Source of the DNA: Dermanyssus gallinae
Taxonomy: Eukaryota > Arthropoda > Arachnida > Mesostigmata > Dermanyssidae
DNA length: 64,000 nt
Reading direction: 5' to 3'
Assembly: GCA_003439945.1 (NCBI GenBank)
Contig: QVRM01000484.1
Coordinates: forward strand, 124,001 to 188,000
Positions 12,228 through 25,342 of the stretch are shown one piece after another. Within the stretch, counting starts at the first letter, position 1, and each line of letters opens with the position of its first letter. The notes under the pieces are model-generated. The model was given only the letters and a program-made list of their open reading frames with translations, was not told where the DNA came from and did not search any database. The translations under genes were made by a program, and so were the position numbers.

Positions 12228-12630
12228 TTGTTAGACAAACAAGCGTTTAAAGCTGAACAGCGTGTTTTTCCTCTGGGTCTTCAAGGCGTGGCAATTACCG
12301 ATAACGCTGGAAAAGCTACACTTCTTCAAAATTACTTTGAAAATGTCTACATACAATCGACCTACCGATTAAGCGCCTGTAAATCAAGTTACAAACACAG
12401 TTTTAAGTAGTATTTTATTTCTCCTGAATTTATATGGGGCACATTATGTAACCTCAAACACAAACGCAATCCCCGTCCCGATGAGCAACCACCAATCAAC
12501 TTTGTAGCGCTGGCCGACGTGTTGGTTGAGCCGCTCTCGATTATATTCATGCGATATGTTGCAGAAGGTGTTGTTCCTTCCTCCCTTGGATAATCCATTA
12601 TTACGAGATTTCTCAAAAAGGGATGAAAAT
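12228..12630 (+). pseudogene. Non-LTR retrotransposon fragment, N-terminal part of reverse transcriptase
   Basis: Translation in shifting frames gives the linker and first part of a Jockey/CR1-like ORF2. One segment (about 12280-12360) reads GVAITDNAGKATLLQNYFEN, like the 'KA..LN.YF.SVFT' linker typical of these elements. A second (12424-12630) includes NFVALADVLVEPLSIIF, then AEGVVPSSLG, a stop and FLKKG, matching the start of the RT domain up to the conserved KKG. Everything downstream (palm, YxDD) is missing. A similar linker occurs at 23401-23520, so the two may be the same family. Confidence 0.72.
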
Positions 12631-12729
12631 TGTACATATAAAACCCTTCTGTCCACTGCGATTGCGATTGTTTTTTAATGCCGGACCCTTTGGGATCAAG
12701 GGGGCGGACTCTCTAGGATGGGAGGAGGC

Positions 12730-12752
12730 ATATATATATATATATATATATA
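12730..12752. repeat. (AT)n tract between two retroelement fragments
   Basis: A short TA alternation separates the RT fragment from the endonuclease fragment that follows. It may mark a junction or be an expansion inside one element. Confidence 0.9.
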
Positions 12753-12769
12753 GCGATAAAGAGAGAAAG

Positions 12770-13095
12770 AGATTTGAAAGCTGTCTCCGAGTGGGTGCAT
12801 GGTTCGACACATTTCCGTCCGAATTCGTCGGGACTCAGCTCGTGAACTACCATTTTCGCATAGCTACTGGACTGACCACTTGACAGCCTACAATACAGTA
12901 TAGCAATATTGCTGGATGGGGACAGGCTCAGCTGTCCCACTCTAGCAGGACTAACGCAAAATCGTCACGACGTCATTAACAACGTCCTCGGCCTAGCCTG
13001 CCAGCAAGCTGGTTACAGTGTTACCTTTAAGCCTAGCGGCCTAAGCAAAAACGATCGACGGCTCCCCAATGGCCGGGCATGTAGAACTTAGGCCG
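12770..13095 (+). pseudogene. RLE-type retrotransposon endonuclease fragment, decayed
   Basis: The first part (12773-12880) ends in PSEFVGTQLVNYHFRIATGL, like the region just before the zinc knuckle of R2-like elements. The second (12960-13088) reads QAGYSVTFKPSGLSKNDRR, which aligns with SAGYPCILEPSGLVRDDGRR in the better copy at 20860-21431. In this copy the zinc-knuckle cysteines are lost, and the RPD motif is changed to LPN. Stops and frame changes show it is dead. The R2-like assignment rests on the family pattern seen in the other copies. Confidence 0.65.
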
Positions 13096-13720
13096 CTTGT
13101 GTGAAGCGTCACTTAATTGCCTGTGCACTGAGATACCGTGAGTAGGCGTCTAAGGAAGGATATGGTCATGACATCCAGCAGCGAGAGGTCCACAAGCGAC
13201 GTCTCTGCGCACACCTTGTCCATGATAGCATCTTTAGGTTTTTAGGTTTGGAATCATCAGGCGCTTGAGACCGAGACGCCCTGAAGTTGATTAGGAAATT
13301 GGGAAAAAGGTACGACCTCGCAGCATTCGTCAACAAATTTCACTTAAGTCGCAGCCAGAAACTGCCATAATATGCTCGCCGGAAAAGCTTTACAAACACG
13401 TTATTTTCACGGTGTGCTTGTCATAACAATGATAATATGGCAAAGTCAAAAACAAATATATCTCTTACGCATATATAACAAATATGATTCTTAGTGTTAG
13501 TTATGGTATTTCCGTCACAAGCAACAGTAGACACAGCAACCATATAAGTAACGTTGTTGGTCTTTATGGCGTTACAGCCGTCGTCAGTTTTGTACGAGTT
13601 AATGTTTTTACTAATGTGGTTCTTTTGATGCTACCGCGATGTTTAGGGCGGAAGTTCGGAAAGTTGGCTTACTACCTATGTTGCTACGTATACATACATA
13701 TGTGCTTGTCATTGTTATGG
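13096..13720. other. Non-coding stretch, nothing recognised
   Basis: No gene or repeat assigned. It could be the remaining tail of the preceding retroelement, but I cannot align it with the other copies. Confidence 0.45.
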
Positions 13721-13947
<227 letters not shown>

Positions 13948-13949
<2 letters not shown>

Positions 13950-14557
13950 GGAGAGGTAACCACAGAACTTGCTGTGTCGCTGTACCTCATTGACCGCATT
14001 TCCGTTGTGTTGACTCGCTGTAATTGGTTGGCCGTCACCCGCCAACGTAGTCGTCATTCCGTTTCGAAACGAATTATGTCGTTAGCATTCCAATAACATT
14101 GTATCTAGCGCGTGGGAGATGTTATTGCACCAGTGGAAGTAATCATAATAGTAATACCAATAAGAATGAGTAACACCAAACAATTCAGTCACTGAAGCTG
14201 CTTCCTGGTATGAACTTTATTTTACTTATATGTTATAAATATATTTGCTAATATGTTTATTTTTAAGTAATGGGTCTAAATAAATTTTACTCCGATTTGT
14301 GGATCGAGTAACCAATTAACTTAAAAACACTTTTTTGAAGAGGTTGTTTTAAATCAGGTGGTCAATTAAAATTGTGATCCGGATGCATTACGTGTAACGG
14401 TTAAGCGTGAATGGTTGTAGGCTTATGATTTTAGTAGTAGCACTCTCACTCTAAAACAATACTTCCCCAAAAGCGTGTTCCACAGCAAAAAAAATTATTT
14501 GATTTAACGAGCTCCACAATTCTCTATCTTACCTTATAAAATATTTTTATGAGACGC

Positions 14558-14596
<39 letters not shown>

Positions 14597-15246
14597 AGTT
14601 AATAACGCTTTACAGTCAAGACTATGAACAAAATATATAATATATAAATTATACTTGGGGTCTATGGAACTCTGTGCCCCCTGCACAGTTGTGCGTAGGA
14701 TCGCCATGGTGCTACCTTACTAGACGTCTAGACAACTGCTATAATATACCTATTGTTACCTGCGGCCTTGACTCTTTGAAATAAATATATACTGTAATTT
14801 ATATTTTGTCCACAGACTCCAAAATAATTTGACGAGATTGGGCCATGCTACATTACCCAACTAATTAACTAATTTGCGGAAAACAAGATGAGTATGTATG
14901 ATTGAAATGTGTTATAAATCCGCTCGACTAATTACCGACTCTACCTCCAGTATTATAGAGCTAACTAAAAAACTAAATCTAAGTGTTTAGGATTCAACGT
15001 CGGATAGAGCAAAACAATGTAATGAAGAAGATGCAATCCGACTTCAGACATGGTCGTCGTGGGAAAGGCAATCTGTTTATTATTTGGAGCGCCATAAAGA
15101 AGAGAGCTCAGAAAAAAATGGCTTAGGGGTCAAGGGAAGTGCTCAGTGGCTTACGATCGGATATTTAAACCACAACTATGATAAATCTTAAAACGACAAA
15201 ACTGGAGCCCACGTTGGGCGACTCATGATGATCATAGCTCACACGG
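13948..15246. other. AT-rich non-coding stretch
   Basis: No gene supported. An (AT)n tract lies at about 14562-14592. Otherwise the sequence is AT-rich, with stop codons in every frame. Confidence 0.6.
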
Positions 15247-15727
15247 ACTAAAGACTAAGATAGGATTTCGTTAAAGCTGCCCATTTAATGTAATCCTAAC
15301 TGTATATGTCTGGAAACCCAGTGAACGATTAACGAGGTCCTAGAACTATGCAGGTAGATTGGCTCATGGTATTCTTGTCCGTAATAGAGAAGCTCAGGGC
15401 AAGAGACGTTACTTAACTAGCAATAACTCTATGGGACCTAGCAGATAGGCAATTTCAAAGCTAAATTAATTAGTGAATAAAAAACTTAAAGACTAAGACA
15501 GGATTTCGTTAAAGCTGCCCATTTAATGTAATCCTAACTGTATATGTCTGGAAACCCAGTGAACGATTAACGAGGGCCTAGAACTATGCAGGTAGATTGG
15601 CTCATGGTATTCTTGTCCGTAATAGAGAAGCACAGGGCAAGAGACGTTACTTAACTAGCAATAGCCCTATGGGACCTAGCAGATAGGCAATTTCAAAGCT
15701 AAATTAATTAGTGAATGAAAAACTTAA
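15247..15727. repeat. Tandem duplication, two copies of a 238-bp unit
   Basis: The segment starting near 15247 is repeated head to tail at an offset of 238 bases. I counted about six substitutions and no indel, so the copies are roughly 97% identical. No coding frame, A/B box or inverted-repeat end was seen in the unit. The low divergence says the duplication is recent compared with the surrounding elements. Confidence 0.93.
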
Positions 15728-15789
15728 GAGAGAATATGCCTGGAAAGACATTGGGTTAATTGGAAGGGGGTTCTAAGCCCGCGTCAGTC

Positions 15790-16640
15790 TATAGGACAAA
15801 ATAGATAGGCATACCGTTATTGGAACCGTTAACAGAATGTTTGCTATACCTGCCTTGACTCTTGAAGGAACCATGAGAACATATCCATCAGAACAGATCA
15901 ATAGGAAGGTTGCGGAAACTCAGAAATTGAAATTTTCATCAGATAATTCAAAATTAGTAACGCTGTGTGCGCCGGTGCGTTGTCATGATCAAAGATCCAA
16001 GACTTGTTTTTCCAGAGTTTAGGTCTCTTGCGTCGGACATTCTCGCTCAGTCGTCTCAAAATTTCGCGGTAGTATTTCTCATTGATCGTAGAACATAGTG
16101 GGAAGACGATTATCTAGTAGTCGAAAAAGGTTGAAATCAAAAACTCCTGTAATCACTCTCTGAGTTAATCCAAGTTCTGCTGCTATCGCCTAAAGATTCC
16201 ATTTCCGTCGGGACCTCGTTTGCTGGAAATTCAACATTTTTGAAGCGGACAACGCTGCTAGTCTTCTGGCGCATAAACTATTGGTCAAAACAGCTACAAC
16301 TGAACTATAAGATGTCTTCAATTCCTAAGCTATCTTCCCGATAGTAATTCGACGATTGTTGAGTACAATGTCACGAAACTGTTTAACGTTTTTCTGTTAT
16401 TGACGTCGAAGACGAACAGGGTCATCTTTGGACTTTTCACGTTCATGGATCGATGGTAGCACGTATGCACAGTGTTTTGGGACACTGCTTGATCACCATA
16501 AGCAGTTCGTAATATCTTCACTACTTTAAAACATATGATTTGGTTTTTGACATAGAAATTAATGCAGAGTTGTTGTTCTTTCATTTTCGACTCCTTAAAA
16601 ATTTCCGAATTTATTTTTCTTTACTTTTTGGAACCAAACT
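15790..16640 (-). pseudogene. Decayed mariner transposase gene, second family
   Basis: On the minus strand an ATG at 16584 opens MKEQQLCINFYVKNQI, and the region reading LRTAYGDQAVSQNTV resembles the mariner N-terminus. The frame then breaks down. Much further on, the segment at 15961-16020 encodes WKNKSWIFDHDNAPAHTA, the conserved second-aspartate motif, followed by EFPQPSY, a stop, and a damaged third-aspartate region. Several stops and frameshifts make it non-functional. The protein differs clearly from the intact element at 3538. A terminal repeat may lie near 16615-16645, but I could not pair it convincingly. Confidence 0.85.
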
Positions 16641-17490
16641 CAAATAATAAACGCGAAACACAAAACTTTGCCTGTACGTTGCTGAGGAATGATGCTTCCA
16701 AGCAAAGCAAGCCGGCAAACCTTAGTGGTTTCGGCAGTGGGTTTTGTCTGGCGATAATGTTTAAAGTACTAGAACTGGCCGATCCGTCTTCGTATACTCA
16801 AGCAACGAAGACATGATCCACAAGAGTCCTTATGCGTTTTGAGTGACGTGCGTTGTTTTGCGTGTTCACGCCGTTTTCTTAACCCTGCGCTGATTTGCAC
16901 TAATCCTTCCGCACAAACGATTAAAACAAATCCTGCAACGGATACTGCTTGAACGATATATGTTCCCTAAATATTCACTGCATTTCTAAAATGCAAGTCA
17001 ACAGTTCGGTAAATGCTGTTTTAGTTTTTGATTGTTATAGATGTGTATGCTTATGGTTGTTTATTCTGTAGTATTTACTGTCTACTTTGTTTGTTAGAAA
17101 ACAACCATTCTCGCTTCGTAACAGACAATACGTTTGGTTCCTGTGTGCACGGAAGGGCTCTGAAAACAGCTCGTTACTGCGACAGCTCTCGCAGAAATCC
17201 GTCCAAACGATCTGATGGACGACAATGTTGCGTTCTGCATTTCGCGGTTTGTCCTGTGCTAACGCGAAACTCTACGGTGAGGCGTCGGCGAATTTTCGCA
17301 CGATTCAACCGACAACGCCCGACCCGATGATGACATCAATGAAATCAGTGTCGTCAAAGTACGCTAACTAACTGCGCCATGCTCCACCATCTTATCGCAA
17401 TCATTCGTTGCGTGACATTACAGCTTATTCGATGCTCGTACGATAGTGTGCATAACCCAGGAGTTACCAGGGTTGATTTTTATAATGTTG
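16641..17490. other. Non-coding stretch, nothing recognised
   Basis: Open frames such as 17028-17330 (100 codons) have no motif and no supporting splice signals. No repeats of note. Confidence 0.5.
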
Positions 17491-17667
17491 TTGGTGCTCC
17501 TAAATTATTGTTGTTGTTGGTGTTCTTCAATTATTTTAATTATTGGTGTTCTTAAGTCAAGATTGTTGTTGTTGTTATTGTCGCAATTGTTGTGGCTGTT
17601 TCTCCGTTTCTTGTGTTGTTGTTATCGTCGCAATTGTTGTGGCTGTTTCTTCGTTTATTGTGTTGTT

Positions 17668-17698
<31 letters not shown>

Positions 17699-17812
17699 TT
17701 ATCGCCGCAATTGTTGTGGCTGTTCCTTCGTTTCTTGTATTGTTGTTGTTACTGTTGTTCTCGTGTTGCTTTGCTGTTGTTGTTGTCTTGTTGTGGTTGT
17801 TGTTGTTCAGGG
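17491..17812. repeat. Imperfect (TTG)n/(GTT)n tract with internal repeats
   Basis: About 320 bases dominated by GTT/TTG triplets. A longer internal unit (TCGCAATTGTTGTGGCTGTT and variants) recurs at about 17580, 17630 and 17705, so this is a minisatellite built on a trinucleotide base. Leucine/valine/cysteine-rich frames in all three registers are translations of the repeat. Confidence 0.9.
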
Positions 17813-18204
17813 ATCTGATGCGTCTCCCCTGGGGGGCCCCATGGCAGGCAGCTGCCGGATATGGCGGCCACAGCGAGGCACGTACGCGTCTTAGCTAGAC
17901 TCGAAAACGCTTGAAAAAAGAAAAGAAAAGAGGAAAAACAGCGACCACAAATACGATCAGCGAACGCTAAACAGTTAATTTCGTTGACCGCCGGTCAAAC
18001 CGACCGAGTCGAGCCCATTCACGGTACGATTAAGCCGGGAACAATTATTACTCGATGCACGATTCGTGTTGTATTAAACAGATAGACGCCGGAGTTGAGC
18101 AAGCGTTCCACCACTCATAGACCAACCGTTTTCATTCCTGCATCGCTAAAATGAATACAAGACGATGGGACACGTTCGTGATGCATTTGATTTAAGCTTA
18201 ACAC

Positions 18205-18253
<49 letters not shown>

Positions 18254-20279
18254 GCTGTGTGCGTTGATTCTAAACAGATTTCTGGTTTTGCAACGTTGGT
18301 ACACCTTGTAAGAGAATGGGCCAATCGTTACTATCTGCACTAACAATATCCACAATTTTGAGTTGTGCTTCTTATTCAGTGTGACGTGTAATCAGGCCCA
18401 TGCAAAACGCGTCTTACTCTTATTTTATCCTTGTTCTTTTTAGACGTGTTTTTAATTCTCACACTTGTTCACATAATGTGGGAGTTTGCTCAGAAGAAAC
18501 TACCCATTAAGATTTACCTCTGTTAACCGCAATGTCGAGGGGAGAGGGATGACAAGCCATTGGCACCGCTGTTTATTCTATAATTAAGCGTATATATGAG
18601 CCTAGACATGCTAGAAGACAGACTGCTTAATCCGTGCAAATCTCTGGGCTCGGGTAAGTTCGATGGGTGCTTTGGTGAGCCATTGCCAAAGCTTTGAGAC
18701 GGCTCTCGGAATCGCCTCTCGGCAGCTGGGCGAACTTCATTGCTGGGCGTTGGAGTGATTTTGTATGATCTCGTACGCCGCCTCATGCAGTGTTTAAAAA
18801 TAACTGGTTGTATAATAGTACACAGGGCATGGTAGTAGCCCTATTGGTGACGTTGGTGGTTAACGACACCTCTATTGGTGGTCTGGGAAGATGAAAGCGA
18901 TGCCGTCAAGGGCGAACACAGGACACAGACGGAGAGAGACAGGGAGAGTAGGCGTCCTTGTTCGTTTTCCTTGTTGTGTTTGCCGTTCGGGACGAGAGAG
19001 CGTGTGTGAGTCAGACTCAGACGGGTGATAGGGTGGGTCGGCAAATCAAGGTACCTGAGAGGTCCGACAGCTGTGCATACCTTTGCGACGGCGCCGCAGA
19101 CGGTGCCAGAAGCGAGGATGACGACGACGGCGACAACAACAACAACAACCCATAGTAAAATAAAAACAGCATCAACATTTAATAATAACAGCTACCTCAA
19201 TCGAATAAAAACAACAACAACAACAGCAACAGCTGTATCAATAAAGCAACCCCAAAAACTGCAACAAACGCAGCAACAGTATCAACCTCATCAATAACAA
19301 CACCAAATAGGCGTTATTGATCTAAGCAGGCACAGCAGACAGACAAACAGTCGTTCAGCTTTCCATAGTTGTTTGTTCATCAGCCTCATCATCTTTCGCT
19401 TCGCCGTTTCTTGCGGCGATGACAACCATTTCCATTGGAACTACTTTAGACCGCGCCACCCACCGGCTGAACTGAGAGGACCGTGCCGGCACAGACAACA
19501 ACAACACCAGCAACAACAATTAGAACAATAACAACAACAGTGACAACAGTAAACAATAAGAACAATAACAACAGTGACAACAATAAACAATAAGGACAAT
19601 AAAAGCAACAAAAGCAGTAACAACAACATCAACATCATCATCATCAACAACAACCGTAACAACAACAACGACAACAACAACAACAACAACAACAACAACG
19701 CCGAAGGTGGCGGCAGAACTTCTCTCGTCAGGGTTCGGTCAAGGCCTTCTGCGGAGAAAGTGGCGCGTGCCGATCCGCTCGTTCACTTGCCCCTACAGCT
19801 TGCCACCTACAGCCTTTCCGCCCTGACTGACGATTCAATGACTGAATATCTGGCTGTCTTTGCGAGGCGGTCTACCTGGCTAAACGAATGGACAGATAGA
19901 TGCCCGACCTTCGAAAAACACCAATGGTGAATGTGGTGGCGGTGGTGGTGGCGGCGCTGCTGTTGCTGTTGTGGTTACTGCTGGTTGGGTTTTGATAGCG
20001 GTGGCATTCTGCGGCAGCCTGATGTCCACTGTTCCCCGACACCCCAGGCATTCGTTTAGCATAGTTTTAGCGAAAAATTCTAGTTTATCGAGATTTAAAA
20101 GCTAGTGCTGGTTCCATTATTTCTAGCAGAAATGATGGTGGTCATGTTTTGGCATCGGTAGTGTGATACGTGGGCCATTCAGTGAGGAAGGTAGAGAAAA
20201 AAAACAATGTAGCTAACCAACTGAAAACAATCGATGCACGCCATGTCCATCTCAGAGACTTATTAGTCCGTTTAATGGT
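17813..20279. other. Non-coding stretch with (AT)n and (CAA)n repeats
   Basis: An (AT)n tract lies at 18208-18251. (CAA)n-type runs lie at 19130-19150, 19211-19240 and 19497-19700. The last is the densest and is preceded by other CA-rich sequence. No protein is supported in between. Confidence 0.55.
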
Positions 20280-20510
20280 CAGAGCGGGAGCGGAATGCGG
20301 AGGCTATTAAGTGCATAAAGTATGCCAGTATAGCTTACTCCCACGACTTCCGCCCGCTGGCGTTTGCGACACTGGGAGGACCTGGCCCGAAGACCTCTAA
20401 AGTTATTCAACCATATCGACAAGGCCCTCAACCGTTTGACAGGGAGCACCAGAGCTGTCGAATATCTGCATGAGAGACTATCATTGGATTTTTAGAGGAT
20501 AACGCCACCT
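20280..20510 (+). pseudogene. RLE-type retrotransposon C-terminal fragment
   Basis: The + strand reads EAIKCIKYASIAYSHDF then RPLAFATLGGPGPKTSK, which aligns with AAKCRKYSSIGYPHLF and LAFETLGRPGSLTT in the fragment at 20860-21431 and with the minus-strand copy at 60405-60905. This is the conserved region after the endonuclease motif. The frame then fails, and the rest is recognisable only as short blocks. The zinc knuckle and RPD region are absent. Confidence 0.72.
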
Positions 20511-20558
20511 CTGCGCGTGTAGCTGTGCCTGGAGGAGCCTAGAGGAAATTGCGATCTC

Positions 20559-20559
20559 T

Positions 20560-20590
<31 letters not shown>

Positions 20591-20655
20591 GTTAATACTT
20601 ACCCAACAGGAAGTTATGTACGTGCCTTGTATATATATATATATATATATATATA
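20559..20655. repeat. Two (TA)n tracts about 45 bp apart
   Basis: (TA)n at about 20559-20588 and again at about 20630-20655, separated by unique sequence. The antisense and sense frames across them are repeat translations. Confidence 0.93.
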
Positions 20656-20735
20656 CCGAGCAAGATGGCTTAGTGACAAAGCCTTTGCATTGCATTCAAG
20701 GAGGACTGGGTTCAAGACCCAGAACGGCCATTGTT
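20656..20735 (+). mobile_element. tRNA-like SINE head, type 2
   Basis: This segment has an A-box-like TGGCTTAGTGAC and a B-box-like GGTTCAAGACC. The latter sits in a 5-bp stem (CTGGG/CCCAG), as in a tRNA T arm, and a GGC/GCC pair mimics a D stem. The ends do not form an acceptor stem, so it is not a working tRNA. A related head at 44591-44665 shares the first 35 or so bases, which indicates a SINE family different from the one at 31466 and 47722. Confidence 0.6.
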
Positions 20736-20859
20736 AAATTGGTTTGCATGGTTTCCAACTTAGACAAGGTAAATGCCGGAGTGGACAAAAAATTAGCCAT
20801 GACATGAAAAAGTCGTACACGGGCGTTAGCCTTACGGAAAAATCTTAAAATATATATAT

Positions 20860-21431
20860 ATGGGAGCAGAGTTAGTCTCTCCACACCGGTGCAGATGCGG
20901 TGACGAGGTCGACTCCCTAGGTCACCATGGACTCTCCTGTCTCCAGAGTTCAGGCAGAATCGCACGCCACTCGGCGTTGAACGAGACATTTAGCAGAGGG
21001 CTTCGATCGGCAGGCTACCCATGCATTTTAGAGCCGTCTGGCTTAGTCAGAGACGATGGAAGGAGACCTGATGGAATGACCCTAACTCCCTTTGAGCGGG
21101 GCCAAATGCTGGTGTGGGACGCGACCGTAACCGACTCTTTAGCCCCTCAATGGTCGGTACGGGCGCAGCCCGCCCTGGACACGCGGTAGCCCTAGCGGAA
21201 GCAGCCAAGTGCAGAAAATATTCAAGCATCGGTTACCCACACTTGTTCTCATCGCTTGCATTCGAGACATTGGGGAGGCCTGGGTCGCTCACGACGGGCG
21301 CTACAGGAGACAAGAGGGCGGGCGAGTATTTACTGCAACGTCTGTCATTAGATGGTCAGAGGGGGAATGCCGCTTCGGTGAAAGGTACCCTGGCTAGGTG
21401 GACCAGCCCAAGCCTGGACCTAGTGCCTTGA
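20860..21431 (+). pseudogene. RLE-type (R2-like) retrotransposon endonuclease domain, best copy
   Basis: This is the clearest copy. The first frame (20860-21189) reads GAELVSPHRCRCG, then a zinc-knuckle-like C-X1-C-X8-H-X4-C (CRCGDEVDSLGHHGLSC), then EPSGLVRDDGRRPDGMT and LVWDATVTDS, giving R-P-D-X15-D. Restriction-like endonucleases of R2-group elements have a CCHC knuckle followed by RPD-X12-14-D/E, so this matches in order and nearly in spacing. After a frameshift the conserved tail follows (21205-21430), including LAFETLG, DKRAGEYLLQRLSLD and QRGNAASV. It starts abruptly at a short (TA)n tract, and the reverse transcriptase is missing. The clade assignment is inference. Confidence 0.78.
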
Positions 21432-21504
21432 CTTATGCCCCAGCGGGCTGTGCACACGTTCTTACATCACAAATGTATAATTTGCTACACTTAAATAAAT
21501 TATG

Positions 21505-23400
<1,896 letters not shown>

Positions 23401-24780
23401 CCACTTATAGTTGGCAAACACACGGTCACAGGGAACTCCGACAAAGCGGCAGCTATGAAAGCTTATCTTGAGAGCGTATATGTTCAGCCGTCTAGGATTC
23501 CCAATACCGTTAACAGATCCCGACCGTTCTCATAAATGACATTATTTTTAACAAGGAGAAGGTAATTGTGCACCTCAACAGCTTTAAGAGAAAGTGCTCG
23601 CGGACTCCCGACAACCTTCCCCCAATTTTATTCAAAGAGCTCTCTGTCAGTTTGGCTAATACATTATCACTGATACTTCGAAGACGGTGAAGTACCGAGT
23701 TTCTTTCGGCAATATATTATCACCCCGACGCACAAAAAGGGTTTGTGCGTCTTGGTGATAATGGATTATTGACCTTGTTTGGTAAAGGAGAAAATAATTG
23801 TGGCTGAGCTTTACACATTTCTTGATTCTAAAGACCTGTTGGACTACTCACAACATGGTCTTACAAAGGGTCAATCAACGGGTACCCGTTGGGCGCTGGC
23901 CCGAAATCGCAACATTCCTTTGCATGTTGTTTACTTTGATTTTTCACGTGCATTCGATCGCGTTGATCATCATCTGCTCCTAACAAAGATGTCAGCGTTA
24001 GGTATCGGCTCCAGAATCATAAACTGGTGCAGAGCATACCTGAGAGACCGTACATTTGTCGTCAAAGTTGAGCATAGCTATTCCGTGGTCTTCAAAAACC
24101 TTGGGGTAATTTTCGACCGCCAAATGAAGTTTAGACCTCACATGGCCGAGGTTGTCAAAGCCGCGCCTCAAATGTGTAATCTCATAATGCGGTCCTTTAT
24201 TATACAGGATCATAATGTGTACTTAAAGCTGTATCAAACCATAGTGGTACTAAAGTGCTGTCACGTATGGATGCCATTCTATAGAAGAGATGTTGACTTT
24301 TTGCAGAGCGTGCAGGATAAATTTGTGAAACGAGTTGCTCGTCGGTGTTGCCTACTACGCGAGCGTATCATATTGGCTAGTGTTAGCGAATACCAATCCT
24401 ATGCCGATTACCGCATGTTTAAACAGCTAGCGCGTCAGAATGTTATTACTAGATATTTTGTTATTAGACCAAATAATCTTCAGAGCGGGGTCTCCATCCA
24501 CCCCCACGAGGTTGCTCGTGTGGACGTTGTAAACAGCTCATTTGCCTGGAGGATTGCACGTCGTCGGCGAGCAGCTGAATCTCGCAACCGGAGACAAGAG
24601 ATCTGCGGCTTCCTTGAGACAGCGCCTCGACCTCGAAGTCCAACGCGGGAACACGGCGTCCGTCTGCAGCACGCTGCTGAAGTGGTCCCAACCCACTCTA
24701 TACGAGATAGAGTAATATTCCGTTCCACACGTTCTCGGGAGGCAATTGTCGCTCCATTTGTATTCTTAATAAGCATGTGA
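23401..24780 (+). pseudogene. Jockey/CR1-like non-LTR retrotransposon with RT core deleted
   Basis: The upstream part (23401-23778) is a frame-broken linker and early RT: segments reading VTGNSDKAAAMKAYLESVY, then FKRKCSRTPDNLPPILFKEL, then ITPTHKKG, the last a hallmark of this RT type. From 23779 the frame is open for 333 codons: LLDYSQHGLTKGQST, VVYFDFSRAFDRVDHHLL (RT motif A region) and INWCRAYLRDRTFVVKVEHS, then abruptly KNLGVIFDRQMKFRPHM from the thumb region. The whole GVPQGS-to-YADD core is missing, yet the frame is kept. It therefore cannot encode a polymerase. The 24425-24780 tail has no recognised domain. Confidence 0.85.
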
Positions 24781-24782
24781 AG

Positions 24783-24784
<2 letters not shown>

Positions 24785-24834
<50 letters not shown>

Positions 24835-25004
24835 CATATTTAGGAAAATGTGTTTAACTAATGGGCTGCCGTTGCGGTCTGGTATCAGCAATGTGAATTG
24901 TAAGCTTTGCTACAAATCAATTATCAATATATATATATATATATATAGGGCAGCAACCACATCGCAAGGATGCGAGAAGGGTTCAGATGAACACACGTCT
25001 GGCG

Positions 25005-25068
<64 letters not shown>

Positions 25069-25130
25069 TATACGGCAGCAACCACATCGCAACGATACGA
25101 GAAGGATTCGGATGGACACACGTCTGGCGT
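24785..25130. repeat. (AT)n tracts with a duplicated 57-bp unit
   Basis: A 57-base unit at 24949-25005 recurs at 25074-25130 with about five substitutions. (AT)n tracts lie before (24785-24835 and about 24926-24947) and between (25006-25073) the copies. The unit contains no coding motif. Confidence 0.92.
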
Positions 25131-25342
25131 TCTTCAGAACGGCCGAGAAGAGGATAGTTTGAGTTCATGTTTATTGTGTTATTTTTTACTGGTTCACAAG
25201 ACACCGTGGCGTGCTGGCCTCCCAAGAGATGCCAGATTACGCTCTCGGTCGAAGTCGGTCGGAATTCACATCGGCTTGTGTTTGTTTTTTATAGGAATAC
25301 TGATTAATTAATGTGTTTGTTTTTGTTAACCCATTTTCTTAG

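Noticed and set aside
17446..17898. Hydrophobic 150-codon frame resembling a membrane protein
   Set aside because: Made of (TTG)n repeats, open in all three frames, with no conserved motif.
24785..25130. CRISPR-like or satellite array
   Set aside because: Only two units, separated by a microsatellite, in a eukaryotic context.
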